Below, piece after piece: positions 16,288 through 23,350 of a stretch of 31,560 nucleotides of DNA. The stretch is taken from the NCBI GenBank assembly GCA_900769665.1, contig CAAGHL010000028.1, forward strand, positions 1 through 31,560. The letters are read 5' to 3'. The notes below the pieces were generated by a model. It saw only the letters and a list, made by a program, of their open reading frames with translations, did not search any database and was not told the DNA's origin. The translations under genes and the position numbers were made by a program. Position 1 is the first letter of the stretch. Each line of letters begins with the position of its first letter. Source of the DNA: Clostridia bacterium. Its GTDB lineage: Bacteria; Bacillota; Clostridia; Christensenellales; CAG-314.

Positions 16288-17592
16288 CTAGAAGTTGTTG
16301 GTCGTATTGACAAGCTTGCTGTAAAAGCCGCCAAACAGTTCCAAGTTGTGCGTAATTGCCGTGTTGTCCTCTATTGCCGGGTCAAAGGATACAAACTCGA
16401 TATGTTGCTCGGCTTTGTCGCGGTTGACGCGTTCAAACAAAAAGTCGTACTCGGCGGGCATGTTGACCAACACAAATTCCGGCTCGCCAAGGGTTGTCAG
16501 TTGCTCGTTACTGCGCAAAAAGCTCAATGTCCACTTGATAAATATGCGGAAGTTTTCGTACACAAAGCCTCTCGCATCTGTGGGCGTCGGGCGCAACATA
16601 AATTTAGGAAGTTTACGCGCGACGCGTTGGTAACTCTTTCCGCTTGCGTCTTGCGGTGCGGCAACCGATTGCGTTTCGTCGGCAGTGACAAATCCGTCAT
16701 CGTCTTCGTCGACGGGTTGTTCGGTAGGCGGCACCACAGTCCCGTCAGGGTTGATAATCGTTCCGTCGGGCTGGACAATCGTACCGTCTTCCTTGGTTAT
16801 GCTTCCGTCGGGGTTTACTACGTCACCGGGATCGAGACCGTCATCCGCCATTGTAGTAAGTTGCTTTGCGCGCGCCTTTTCGTTAGCGTTGATTACGGTA
16901 AGATCGCTGAAAGAGTGGTCAAACAACATATCTTCGGCAAAAACCTTTTTGTCGCTGAGTATTTCGTAGCCGAAGGGCAAAATCATGCTGCCTATTGCGC
17001 GACCTTTGTTGGCAAAAATAAAGCGTGTGTAATTTTCCTTGATGTCCAGCATCAAATATGTACTGCGCTTGTATTTGGGGCGTAACTTACTGACGGCATT
17101 GATAGTCGTATTTGCAGGGAACGTGACAAACGACGCGACAAATTTGTTGGTTGAACACGCCTTGTTGACATCTGCAAGCAATTGTTTGTTTAGCATTGTT
17201 ACGATGTACGTGCCGTATTGCTTGTTTAACAAAGCAAGGGATTTGTTTATTTTCAATTCGTCGCTGTCATTGTACATTGTTTTTATCGCAAGGTCGAAAC
17301 TGCTTGCCATTGCCTTGCGGTTTATGGACGGAATGTTGACGGTATCCGTAGCGACGGCGTTGTCCGGCAACACCACGTTGACAACCGCCGCTTGGAAGGA
17401 CGGATTTTCACGCCCGTACTCGGCAAGTTGTTCCCCGAAAAACTTGAAGAACTTGTCGTCCAACGTGTTTCCGCGGAAAAGTACACGCTTCATGTTGATT
17501 GCGGCGCGGTTTTCCCCAGGCATCGTGTAAAACACCAAACTTTTTTCTTGTAGGTTGATACTGACAACCGTGTTAAGTTTTGCTCCAAACAT
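16288..17592 (-). CDS. PilM-like actin-fold pilus assembly protein with a repeat insert
   Basis: A 434-residue protein in the operon position of pilM. The pattern is PilM-like: an initial strand pair around VVSINLQEKSLVFYTM, an SHS2-like stretch NVVLPDNAVATDTVNIPSI (about 72-90), then LMLDIKENYTRFIFANKGRAI (about 180-200) where PilM has its second phosphate loop. The usual Ser/Thr/Gly residues of that loop are not kept, so ATP binding is doubtful. Residues about 255-325 form an acidic, probably disordered insert with imperfect repeats (DGSITKEDGTIVQPDGTII, then NPDGTVVPP). There is no membrane segment. PilN, PilO and PilP genes are absent from the cluster. The ribosome binding site is GGAG, 5 nt before the ATG. 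The assignment rests on weak sequence pattern plus position. Confidence 0.6.
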   Translation of the reverse strand: MFGAKLNTVVSINLQEKSLVFYTMPGENRAAINMKRVLFRGNTLDDKFFKFFGEQLAEYGRENPSFQAAVVNVVLPDNAVATDTVNIPSINRKAMASSFDLAIKTMYNDSDELKINKSLALLNKQYGTYIVTMLNKQLLADVNKACSTNKFVASFVTFPANTTINAVSKLRPKYKRSTYLMLDIKENYTRFIFANKGRAIGSMILPFGYEILSDKKVFAEDMLFDHSFSDLTVINANEKARAKQLTTMADDGLDPGDVVNPDGSITKEDGTIVQPDGTIINPDGTVVPPTEQPVDEDDDGFVTADETQSVAAPQDASGKSYQRVARKLPKFMLRPTPTDARGFVYENFRIFIKWTLSFLRSNEQLTTLGEPEFVLVNMPAEYDFLFERVNRDKAEQHIEFVSFDPAIEDNTAITHNLELFGGFYSKLVNTTNNF

Positions 17593-17628
17593 ACTATCTC
17601 CACTAATGTTTGTTTATGGTAGGACGCA

Positions 17629-18093
17629 TTACACGCCGTATCGCCAAGTGAGTATTGTTGCTTTGCTGCTGTCTTTTTGCACTTTGACGGCAAAATAGAT
17701 TTTGTAGGGGATTGTTTCGCCGCCCTCTTCGGCAGGTGTTTCGGCTTTTACAGTACGTTGTACCGAAAGGGTGTACTCGCCGTTGATATTGCCGTCCGTC
17801 GGAACGGTTACGACAAAATCGTAGGTAAGGTCGGGAAATCCTTTTTTTATAGCTGTTTTCAACGCTTCGGCGGTTGCCGTAGTGTCTGGCTTGGCAACTT
17901 CGGCAACAAAGTACTCGCCGACTTCCGACAGTTTGTCGCGTTGCTTTGTGTTGACTTCGTACAGCTTGACGGCGTTGCCTGCGTTCATTGCATTTGCCGT
18001 AATCAACACACCGAACAACATTACAATGGTCATGGCAAACATCACCGACACCATTGCCATACCGCGCTTTCCACGCATGTTTTTGTTACGCAT
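17629..18093 (-). CDS. Minor prepilin, PilX/GspK-like (no Glu5)
   Basis: A 154-residue protein with leader MRNKNMRGKRG and hydrophobic stretch MAMVSVMFAMTIVMLFGVLI. The predicted cleavage is after the Gly of KRG. The mature protein lacks the usual Glu at position 5, as is typical of GspK/PilX-type minor pseudopilins that sit at the fibre tip. The C-terminal part (about 45-154) is a probable beta-rich head with no recognised domain. A strong ribosome binding site (AAAGGAGGTGGCC) sets the start at 18093, although an open frame extends to 18243. The start overlaps the previous prepilin gene by 8 bp. Confidence 0.8.
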   Translation of the reverse strand: MRNKNMRGKRGMAMVSVMFAMTIVMLFGVLITANAMNAGNAVKLYEVNTKQRDKLSEVGEYFVAEVAKPDTTATAEALKTAIKKGFPDLTYDFVVTVPTDGNINGEYTLSVQRTVKAETPAEEGGETIPYKIYFAVKVQKDSSKATILTWRYGV

Positions 18094-18559
18094 GGCCACC
18101 TCCTTTGGTGTAGGTCGTTGTGTAAAGCGTTTTGCCGACAAGCGACTTTGCCTCCACAGTGAGTGTTGTTTTGTTAAAAGCGTCGATAATGTCTGTTGCA
18201 TTGCCGCTACCGATTGTGACATACACAAAATAACCGTCGGCAAAGGTTTTTAGCGTAAGTTTGTTGAGATTCTCCGTGGTTGTTTGCTGTCCGTCCTCTC
18301 CGCTTACGGTGTTTGTGCCGTAGTTGAAGTCGTATCCGCAAGCACGCAACAACAGCTCGAATTGCGTCTTGTTGTCGGTAGCTTTGTAGCACTCTACCAC
18401 ATCATCGCACGTTTGCACTGCGGCAAACTCCGTCGAGCTTTGCGACACTGCCGAAGCCGAACTGCTACACAAAGCAAATGCGCCGCCCGTAATTACTGTA
18501 AGTAAAAACAATGCTATTACCGTTTCCAACAGGGTAACGCCGCGTTTGTATCTTCTCAT
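18086..18559 (-). CDS. Minor prepilin, PilV/GspI-like
   Basis: A 157-residue protein with leader MRRYKRG cleaved before VTLLETVIALFLLTVITGG, a textbook class III/type IV prepilin N-terminus with Glu5. The head contains two cysteines (in VQTCDDVVECYK) and one in LLRACGYDF. GGGAGG lies upstream of the ATG; the ATG overlaps the stop of the previous prepilin (ATGA), showing translational coupling. The longer open frame to 18724 lies in another frame inside the upstream prepilin and is not used. Confidence 0.85.
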   Translation of the reverse strand: MRRYKRGVTLLETVIALFLLTVITGGAFALCSSSASAVSQSSTEFAAVQTCDDVVECYKATDNKTQFELLLRACGYDFNYGTNTVSGEDGQQTTTENLNKLTLKTFADGYFVYVTIGSGNATDIIDAFNKTTLTVEAKSLVGKTLYTTTYTKGGGHA

Positions 18560-19248
18560 GCGCTCGCCTCCCTTGCGGTTTTGGTAACGACAACAAAGCG
18601 CACTTCCTTGCGATGCATACTGCCGTTGCCGTCGGTGTCGAAGTAGGAAACCGTGCATACGTAAGCCGTTTTGCCGTTGATGGCAAGCGTTTCGCGTTGC
18701 TCCGCGCCGTCTTTGTCCGTCCAAGTAACGTTTTCGTTGTCCTTGACTTCCTTGAAATGCACAAAGCGCAATGCGGTAAATTCGTACTCGGTTACGGTCA
18801 CTTCACTCGTGTAATTTTCGTCAAGTAAGTTGTCGCTTGCCTTTGGGTACTCGCAAACGAGTTTACATTGCTTGTTGCTTGTGTAGGCGATGTACAAACG
18901 GCAAGTAAGTTTTTGCGTACTGTCCGTAGACGAAGCAACCGTTTTGTGTGTTGCCGTAAGGCGTGTTGCGGTAGTATCTTCCGTCAAGCCTGTCGTTGAG
19001 TCGTCCGCCGACGTTGCGCCGTTGCCGATGGCAATTGTCCAGTCCGCAGTGTCGAAGTAGGACAGCCACATCGTGGTTTGTTTACGCACTGTAGCAATGT
19101 CGTTTAGCGCGGTAGATACAGTTTTTGTACGGTCGGAAAGTCCCTTGACGCTTGCGCAAAGCGTGACAATGCCCGTCGTCATGATAGCCACGACGGCGAG
19201 TACGATTGTAAGCTCCAACAAAGTGAAGCCGCGCTTTTTGTTTGCCAC
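18556..19248 (-). CDS. Minor prepilin with type IV N-terminal methylation site
   Basis: About 230 residues. The leader (M/V)ANKKRG is cleaved before FTLLELTIVLAVVAIMTTGIV, with Glu5. The large head (about 40-230) contains a Thr/Ser/Asp-rich loop (GATSADDSTTGLTEDTTATR) and is not a recognised domain. The start is taken as GTG at 19248 because GGAGG lies 4 nt upstream and gives a 7-residue leader; a TTG at 19281 would add 11 residues without a ribosome binding site. It is the first gene of the pilus operon behind the promoter at 19373-19401. Confidence 0.82.
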   Translation of the reverse strand: MANKKRGFTLLELTIVLAVVAIMTTGIVTLCASVKGLSDRTKTVSTALNDIATVRKQTTMWLSYFDTADWTIAIGNGATSADDSTTGLTEDTTATRLTATHKTVASSTDSTQKLTCRLYIAYTSNKQCKLVCEYPKASDNLLDENYTSEVTVTEYEFTALRFVHFKEVKDNENVTWTDKDGAEQRETLAINGKTAYVCTVSYFDTDGNGSMHRKEVRFVVVTKTAREASA

Positions 19249-19372
19249 ACTACCTCCGCTGACCCCGCTGCCGAGCCGCAAACGCCGTCAGTACGCCGCC
19301 TGCGCCCACGCAAAAGAGTACACTTCCACTAAATATAGTTATAGTTGTAAAATATACTTATAATTGTATATT

Positions 19373-19401
19373 ATTTTAACATATATCTAAGCAAATTGCA
19401 A
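19373..19401 (-). promoter_or_regulatory. Probable promoter of the pilus operon
   Basis: On the minus strand TTGCAA (19396-19401), 17 bp, and TAAAAT (19373-19378). It lies 125 bp upstream of the first minor prepilin, in an AT-rich leader. The stretch 19249-19577 holds this promoter, a fragment resembling the 1731 repeat (near 19461) and the terminator of the RloB-like gene. Confidence 0.6.
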
Positions 19402-19530
19402 TAATTACAGTTGATTTTCAACAAAAACGAAAAAATATTGATTTTGTATGCGTTTGACAAGCTAATGTTGACGAGTAAAGCGTTGAAAACAAAGGGCGAA
19501 CTGCAAAAAAAAACGCAATGATTGGTTATA

Positions 19531-19563
19531 AAAAAAACAAAGGCTTACTAACAAGCCCTTGTT
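19531..19563 (-). terminator. Terminator of the AAA ATPase/RloB-like unit
   Basis: An 11 bp stem with one mismatch (19536-19546 with 19553-19563) and a 6 nt loop, followed on the minus strand by eight T. It lies just after the stop of the RloB-like gene, closing the two-gene unit before the pilus operon promoter. Confidence 0.85.
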
Positions 19564-19577
19564 TTGCAACTCGACAA

Positions 19578-20393
19578 TCAGCCTTTATCGGCAATTTTAC
19601 TTTCAAAGAAATCTCTCACGATTTGATAGTTGTCTATCTCCTTTGCCAATCCCAAAATATATGCAAGGCAAACGTAAACAACGGTAGTAAAGTATCTGTA
19701 ACACACCACATCTGGATCACCGTTGTAACTTCTGTCGTTCATTTCGTTGATTTTGGCAATGATTTTTTGTGGATGTTCCATCACGTTCGACTCGTCGAAG
19801 TCCTTTCGATTTTGATCCAAGTAACGTATTGCCAATTCCTCGAAGTTGTTTATTATGTAGTTTTCGACGTGCGGTTTTTGAGCATTTTGCAGTCTTACGT
19901 TTAACCTATGCTTATACTTTCGCAAATGCTCGCCAACAAACTCTTCTTGCACGGTATCGCCCAATACCTCAATACACGGCGAGCTAAGCAACAGCAATCC
20001 CATGTCGGTTTCCGAATTGAACTTTGCAAACATTGTTTCAATCACATCGTTGGAATTGTGGTCTACGTCGTACAGCAAAAATACACCTGCAAAGTTGTCA
20101 GCGAGTTCCCGAAAGGCATTTGCGTAATCAAAATTCGTCTGGTTAATATCTTTCAACCAATCGGAAAGTCGATTTTTCTCGCCTTGCACTACAAATACTT
20201 TATTAGTCGATTTAGCCAACGATTCGTAATCGAAATTAAATTTGCCGCGCCCTTCCGACTTATCGATACATTTTGTTAGCCGACCGCACCGCTCAACTCC
20301 GTACCCGTATCTTTGAAAAACAGCTTCCAATATATTCTTTTCGGTGTTTTGTCCCTCTACTATCACCAAAAAGTTTCTACTAATCTTCTGCAT
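19578..20393 (-). CDS. RloB-like TOPRIM-type protein, partner of the AAA ATPase
   Basis: A 271-residue soluble protein. Motifs match the RloB family: FLVIVEGQNTEKNIL at the N-terminus (the EGxxTE motif), VFLLYDVDHNSND (about 103-115, the DxD-type acid pair) and LLLLSSPCIEVLGDT (about 133-147, corresponding to the SNPCFE motif). This acid constellation fits a TOPRIM-like metal-dependent nuclease fold. RloB-type proteins pair with AAA ATPases in RloAB- and AbiL-like systems, and PARIS has a comparable ATPase/TOPRIM design (known for the families). Activity here is inferred. Its ATG lies inside the end of the ATPase gene (14 bp overlap), behind GAGGAG. Base composition is clearly more AT-rich than neighbours, suggesting transfer. 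Confidence 0.75.
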   Translation of the reverse strand: MQKISRNFLVIVEGQNTEKNILEAVFQRYGYGVERCGRLTKCIDKSEGRGKFNFDYESLAKSTNKVFVVQGEKNRLSDWLKDINQTNFDYANAFRELADNFAGVFLLYDVDHNSNDVIETMFAKFNSETDMGLLLLSSPCIEVLGDTVQEEFVGEHLRKYKHRLNVRLQNAQKPHVENYIINNFEELAIRYLDQNRKDFDESNVMEHPQKIIAKINEMNDRSYNGDPDVVCYRYFTTVVYVCLAYILGLAKEIDNYQIVRDFFESKIADKG

Positions 20394-21528
20394 TTATCTC
20401 CTCATCGAACATACAGCCTAAGTACATTTTTTCTATGTTGTTTACTTCTCTTATGTTAGGATAGATGTCGGACAAACGTTTGTACCGTGAGTAACCTTTT
20501 TGCCAACCCGCAAAGAAGACTTGGTCTGGGCGCAACTTGGAAAGAATGTAGGTGTTGTGCGACGAAAAGAACAACTGTATGTGCTTTTCTCTTGCCACGG
20601 AAATAAAATTCATTATCGTTAGTGGATGCAATGCGTCTTCTATTTCGTCCACAAACATTGCGCTGTACTCGGGCAACATTAACAATACCGACAACAATGC
20701 GCTTTGATTTTTCATACCGGATGACAGCAGAGCATATGGAAGTTCGAAACTTTCGTCGCCCATATCAATAGTAGCCCAATACTGCTTTTGACCTTGCTCT
20801 GGGATTATCTTTGAAGTCACCTCATACAAAGGAAAATCCTTGTAATTTGCAAGGATTTGTTTGACTTCGTCCGACTTGCTAACAACAAAATCCATGTAGC
20901 TTTTTTCGACACCACCTTTGAATTGGTAACGTTTTTGAGAATCGTCAACAAAAGCCATTCTACTAAGATAGTTGTAGGCGTTGTCGATGTCGGCATTGCC
21001 GATTTGTTCGTCATTGGCAAGTTTTCTAAGCACGGGATACAAATCCGACTCCATTTCAAAAGTTGAATTTTTGTAGTCATATTTGCGAAATTCTCTCGAA
21101 AATATCTTATTTTCACCACACGACAAAGACTCTCTTGTAACTTGAGAAAAGAATGTTTCTATGAAGTAATCGTAATTTCTGCCATTCAACGTAAAGAATA
21201 GTTCTATTGAAGAAAGTACTTTTGTTTCAAAACCATTTTTCGACACTATTGCTATAGTACCATTGTTTTTCTCACTAACTTTTTTCAATGCATATAAGTT
21301 AGGCATAAAACCACTCAATTGGTCGGGTTCGTCAATAAGCAAACTAATCAATTGCGAAATTGCCTTCAAAAATGACGATTTACCACTGCCGTTTGCACCA
21401 TACAAAGCAACGGGACTGACAACATCATCAAAAACCATGTCATTCAAATAGTGATAACGTGCCTTTTCAAACGACAAATCACATTCCTTGATAGCGTTGA
21501 TATTCTTTATTTTAATGCGTGTAATCAT
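20380..21528 (-). CDS. AAA/SMC-type ATPase of a defence-like pair (RloA/AbiL/AriA-like)
   Basis: A 382-residue ATPase of the AAA15/AAA21 (ABC/SMC-like) type. The N-terminus IKIKNINAIKECDLSFEKA is the usual first strand. Walker A is GANGSGKSSF (44-53), the ABC-like signature LSSGMKNQ is at about 268-275, Walker B AMFVDEIEDALHP at about 290-302 and the switch histidine in FFSSHNTYIL at about 320-329. The middle (about 90-260) is the variable coiled or lid region. In RloAB, AbiL and PARIS-type systems such ATPases sense phage and control the TOPRIM partner (known); the role here is inferred. It has its own promoter with a palindromic operator at 21541-21563. It is AT-rich compared with flanking genes. 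Confidence 0.8.
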   Translation of the reverse strand: MITRIKIKNINAIKECDLSFEKARYHYLNDMVFDDVVSPVALYGANGSGKSSFLKAISQLISLLIDEPDQLSGFMPNLYALKKVSEKNNGTIAIVSKNGFETKVLSSIELFFTLNGRNYDYFIETFFSQVTRESLSCGENKIFSREFRKYDYKNSTFEMESDLYPVLRKLANDEQIGNADIDNAYNYLSRMAFVDDSQKRYQFKGGVEKSYMDFVVSKSDEVKQILANYKDFPLYEVTSKIIPEQGQKQYWATIDMGDESFELPYALLSSGMKNQSALLSVLLMLPEYSAMFVDEIEDALHPLTIMNFISVAREKHIQLFFSSHNTYILSKLRPDQVFFAGWQKGYSRYKRLSDIYPNIREVNNIEKMYLGCMFDEEINAED

Positions 21529-21540
21529 ACCCTATCTCCA

Positions 21541-21563
21541 AAAGTGTATATTTTATACACTTT
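21541..21563. promoter_or_regulatory. Palindromic operator at the start of the defence-like unit
   Basis: A perfect inverted repeat of AAAGTGTATA and TATACACTTT around a 3 nt centre. It lies directly downstream of the -10 box (21564-21569), over the predicted transcription start and just before the ATPase start codon, the usual place for a repressor site. No regulator gene is part of the unit, so the binder is unknown. A 5' RNA hairpin is an alternative reading. Confidence 0.65.
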
Positions 21564-21592
21564 ATTATACCCGTTTAATAAGAAAAAATCAA
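21564..21592 (-). promoter_or_regulatory. Promoter of the AAA ATPase/RloB-like unit
   Basis: On the minus strand TTGATT (21587-21592), 17 bp, and a perfect TATAAT (21564-21569), about 36 bp from the start codon. The leader is very short and largely occupied by the palindrome at 21541-21563. Confidence 0.7.
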
Positions 21593-21700
21593 GCGAAAAT
21601 GAACTTTTTTGTCAATGACAAGAAAAAATATTAACCGAAATTGTCAAAAAATTAGTTAAAAAGTAGATAAAACAGCTACGAAAACCCGAAAAAGGCATAA

Positions 21701-21727
21701 AAAAATTGCCTATCGTATGATAGGCAA
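21701..21727 (-). terminator. Terminator of the major pilin gene
   Basis: A 9 bp perfect stem TTGCCTATC/GATAGGCAA (21706-21714 with 21719-21727) with a 4 nt loop, followed on the minus strand by seven T. It lies 14 bp after the pilin stop, so the pilin is a single-gene transcript. Confidence 0.88.
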
Positions 21728-21741
21728 AAGAAATTTAAGAT

Positions 21742-22125
21742 TTAGGGATTAGTACTTTTAACCTCACCATTCTCAACTTTAATCCCGGTAAGTTGATTCT
21801 GTTCTTTGTTAAATGTAGCAATGATCGGGCTACCTGTGGGTGCAGTCTTTCCACCTTCGGATTTAAATTGTCCTTTTTCTACATGGAAGTAATAATCACC
21901 GCTTTTAATATAAAAATCAGCAGTTTCCATTTTCAAGTCAGCGGCATTATCAACCAAGAAATTGGTATATGCGTTTTTGGCTTCTTCCATAGCAGCCGTA
22001 GCGTTAGCTTTGTCGATTACATTGCTAAATGTAGGGATAAGCACTGCTGCCAAGATACCGATTACTGCAATTACGATGACCAATTCGATGATCGTAAAGC
22101 CTTTCTTTGCCTTTCTGTTTTTCAT
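21742..22125 (-). CDS. Type IV major pilin-like prepilin
   Basis: A 127-residue prepilin. Leader MKNRKAKKG is cleaved before FTIIELVIVIAVIGILAAV, with Glu5, followed by LIPTFSNVIDKANATAAMEEAKNAY, the classic pilin alpha-1 helix. The short head (about 60-127) has no cysteines. It has the best match to major pilins (PilA/ComGC type) of the four prepilins here. The ATG at 22125 is chosen for its AAGGAG site; the open frame extends to 22185. It is separated from the pilus operon by the AAA/RloB-like unit and has its own promoter and terminator, which suits a subunit needed in much larger amounts. Confidence 0.9.
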   Translation of the reverse strand: MKNRKAKKGFTIIELVIVIAVIGILAAVLIPTFSNVIDKANATAAMEEAKNAYTNFLVDNAADLKMETADFYIKSGDYYFHVEKGQFKSEGGKTAPTGSPIIATFNKEQNQLTGIKVENGEVKSTNP

Positions 22126-22275
22126 TTTCGTTCTCCTTATTCGTTTATTCTCAAGTGTGCAATTGCACCCCTCAAGGTCGTACAAACCGCACTACTGCGG
22201 ACAACGCGATGTAAGCAACAAAACGCACAAAACGGCGTTTGATAGCCCCTGCCAAGGAATCGCATTTGTAAGGAT

Positions 22276-22304
22276 ATTGTACACCTTTGCCACACAAAAG
22301 TCAA
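22276..22304 (-). promoter_or_regulatory. Promoter of the major pilin gene
   Basis: On the minus strand TTGACT (22299-22304), exactly 17 bp, and TACAAT (22276-22281): a strong vegetative promoter. A start near 22269 gives a leader of about 144 nt, long enough for post-transcriptional control, but no known riboswitch is recognised in it. Confidence 0.8.
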
Positions 22305-22476
22305 CGCAAAAAAACCGATTTATCGTGAACTTATCGCAACTTTTGTACATATTTACAAATTTTACATGTATTACAAGTGTAATCAACAAACAATGTACTC
22401 ATTTGCAAAAAAATATCATATTTACAAGGGCGCTTAGAAATATTTGCAACAAGATACCACTCCACCATACAAAGCA

Positions 22477-22539
22477 GTCATTGCGAGGAAGCCGTGAACA
22501 TCGGCTGACGTGGCAAGTACAGTCGTTCCTCGGGATGAC
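22477..22539. repeat. Short palindromic repeat of the GTCATTGCGAGG type
   Basis: GTCATTGCGAGG (22477-22488) pairs with CCTCGGGATGAC (22528-22539), with an inner AGCCG/CGGCT arm (22490-22506). Similar interspersed palindromes with GTCATTGCGAGG ends are known in many bacterial genomes. The half AGTACAG..GTTCCTCGGGATGACA also occurs at about 1782-1823. Confidence 0.65.
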
Positions 22540-22666
22540 ATTTTAGAAGTAACCACACATTGCATACTTGCAAACAAACCACCTATTTCCACCTTACACT
22601 ACGATGCCCTTGACCGCTTGTCTATTGAGCCGAGTGGTTGACACGCACCGATATTCAAGATAAAAT

Positions 22667-22920
22667 GCGTAGTCGCAAAGGTAGCGTTACACTAACCAAA
22701 TAATATGGAACCGAGTTGTTGCCACGTGGCGACATCTGACCGAGGGTGCGGCTGGGAAGACTACTCGACACCGACTTTATTATCCGACGGGAAGCGAGCA
22801 TCAGGCGTTCGCAACGTGGTAATAACTCGGCGACACCATACACATTTTCACCACCTTTGCGGCTACGCCCATCCCACTTACCTGTCGTGCGTGGTAACTG
22901 CGAGGCGAACCGCGGTGGGA
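22667..22920. repeat. Nested inverted-repeat structure
   Basis: An outer pair of 18 bp (22667-22684 with 22851-22868, two mismatches) encloses an imperfect 23/24 nt pair (22711-22733 with 22807-22830). Next to it a compound hairpin TCCCAC-TTACC...GGTAA...GTGGGA covers 22872-22920. Open frames here on both strands (e.g. minus 22655-22954) have odd composition and no recognisable family, so a structured repeat or RNA is more likely than a protein. It belongs to the 1.36 kb gene-free stretch 22126-23487. Confidence 0.6.
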
Positions 22921-22996
22921 CAATACATTGCCCGCCAAGTACGATTACTGCCAACGCCCCCTCACTGCCTCCGCGGCTAGCGGCGCGAAAGAGGTA

Positions 22997-23287
22997 GGGC
23001 GCTCACGCTTGTATTTTTGCCCATTTGTACGCCGCCAAATCGATTTATGCTGCGTTAAACGCCCATCATCGTACCGCAAGTACGTTTTCGGTCGTTTGCC
23101 TTGCCTAAACAAGCCAATCATGGTCGATTTGACGGCGTACAAACACACAGTGCCACAGGGAATGGATTTTTCGATTATTTCTCGCAAGCGTAAAGCAAGA
23201 CGTACTGGAGGTACGTTGGCTGAGCGGTTGCGGAAAAGAACGGAAAAGACATCCCTGTGGTGGGTAAAAACACAAGCGTGAGCGCCC
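22997..23287. repeat. 291 bp element with 27 bp terminal inverted repeats and two hairpin arms
   Basis: The ends, 22997-23023 and 23261-23287, are inverted repeats matching at 25 of 27 positions. Directly inside the left end begins arm 1 (23024-23043 with 23124-23143, 19 of 20 paired), whose tip carries AAACG..CGTAC-loop-GTACG..CGTTT. Arm 2 (23153-23161 with 23252-23260) ends exactly at the right terminal repeat and carries ACGTAC-TGGAG-GTACGT. The whole would fold as a closed three-way junction. The tip of arm 1 recurs at 31497-31549. No transposase is encoded and no clear target-site duplication was found. It may be a MITE-like element or a large structured RNA. Confidence 0.75.
23051..23102. 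repeat. GTAC-capped hairpin module, copy 1 (tip of arm 1)
   Basis: TGCGTTAAACGCCCATC, a 5 bp CGTAC/GTACG hairpin, then TTCGGTCGTTTGCCTT. The same flanks with a different 5 nt loop are found at 31497-31549. Confidence 0.7.
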
Positions 23288-23292
23288 AAGAG

Positions 23293-23311
23293 AAAACCTC
23301 GTAGGTTTTTT
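23293..23311 (+). terminator. Small terminator-like hairpin upstream of tex
   Basis: A 7 bp stem AAAACCT/AGGTTTT with a 3 nt loop followed by T on the plus strand, just outside the 291 bp element. It may stop transcription coming from the repeat region before the tex promoter. Confidence 0.5.
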
Positions 23312-23321
23312 CCGAAAGCAC

Positions 23322-23350
23322 TTGCAATTCACAAAAAAATTTGTTACAAT
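23322..23350 (+). promoter_or_regulatory. Promoter of tex
   Basis: TTGCAA (23322-23327), 17 bp, and TACAAT (23345-23350), giving a leader of about 130 nt before the tex ATG at 23488. Confidence 0.7.

Noticed and set aside
22655..22954. 99-codon minus-strand frame in the repeat region
   Set aside because: No ribosome binding site, unusual composition, and it overlaps nested inverted repeats that explain the open frame better.
22997..23287. Target-site duplication flanking the 291 bp element
   Set aside because: AAGAG occurs near both ends but not immediately next to both, so a true duplication cannot be claimed.
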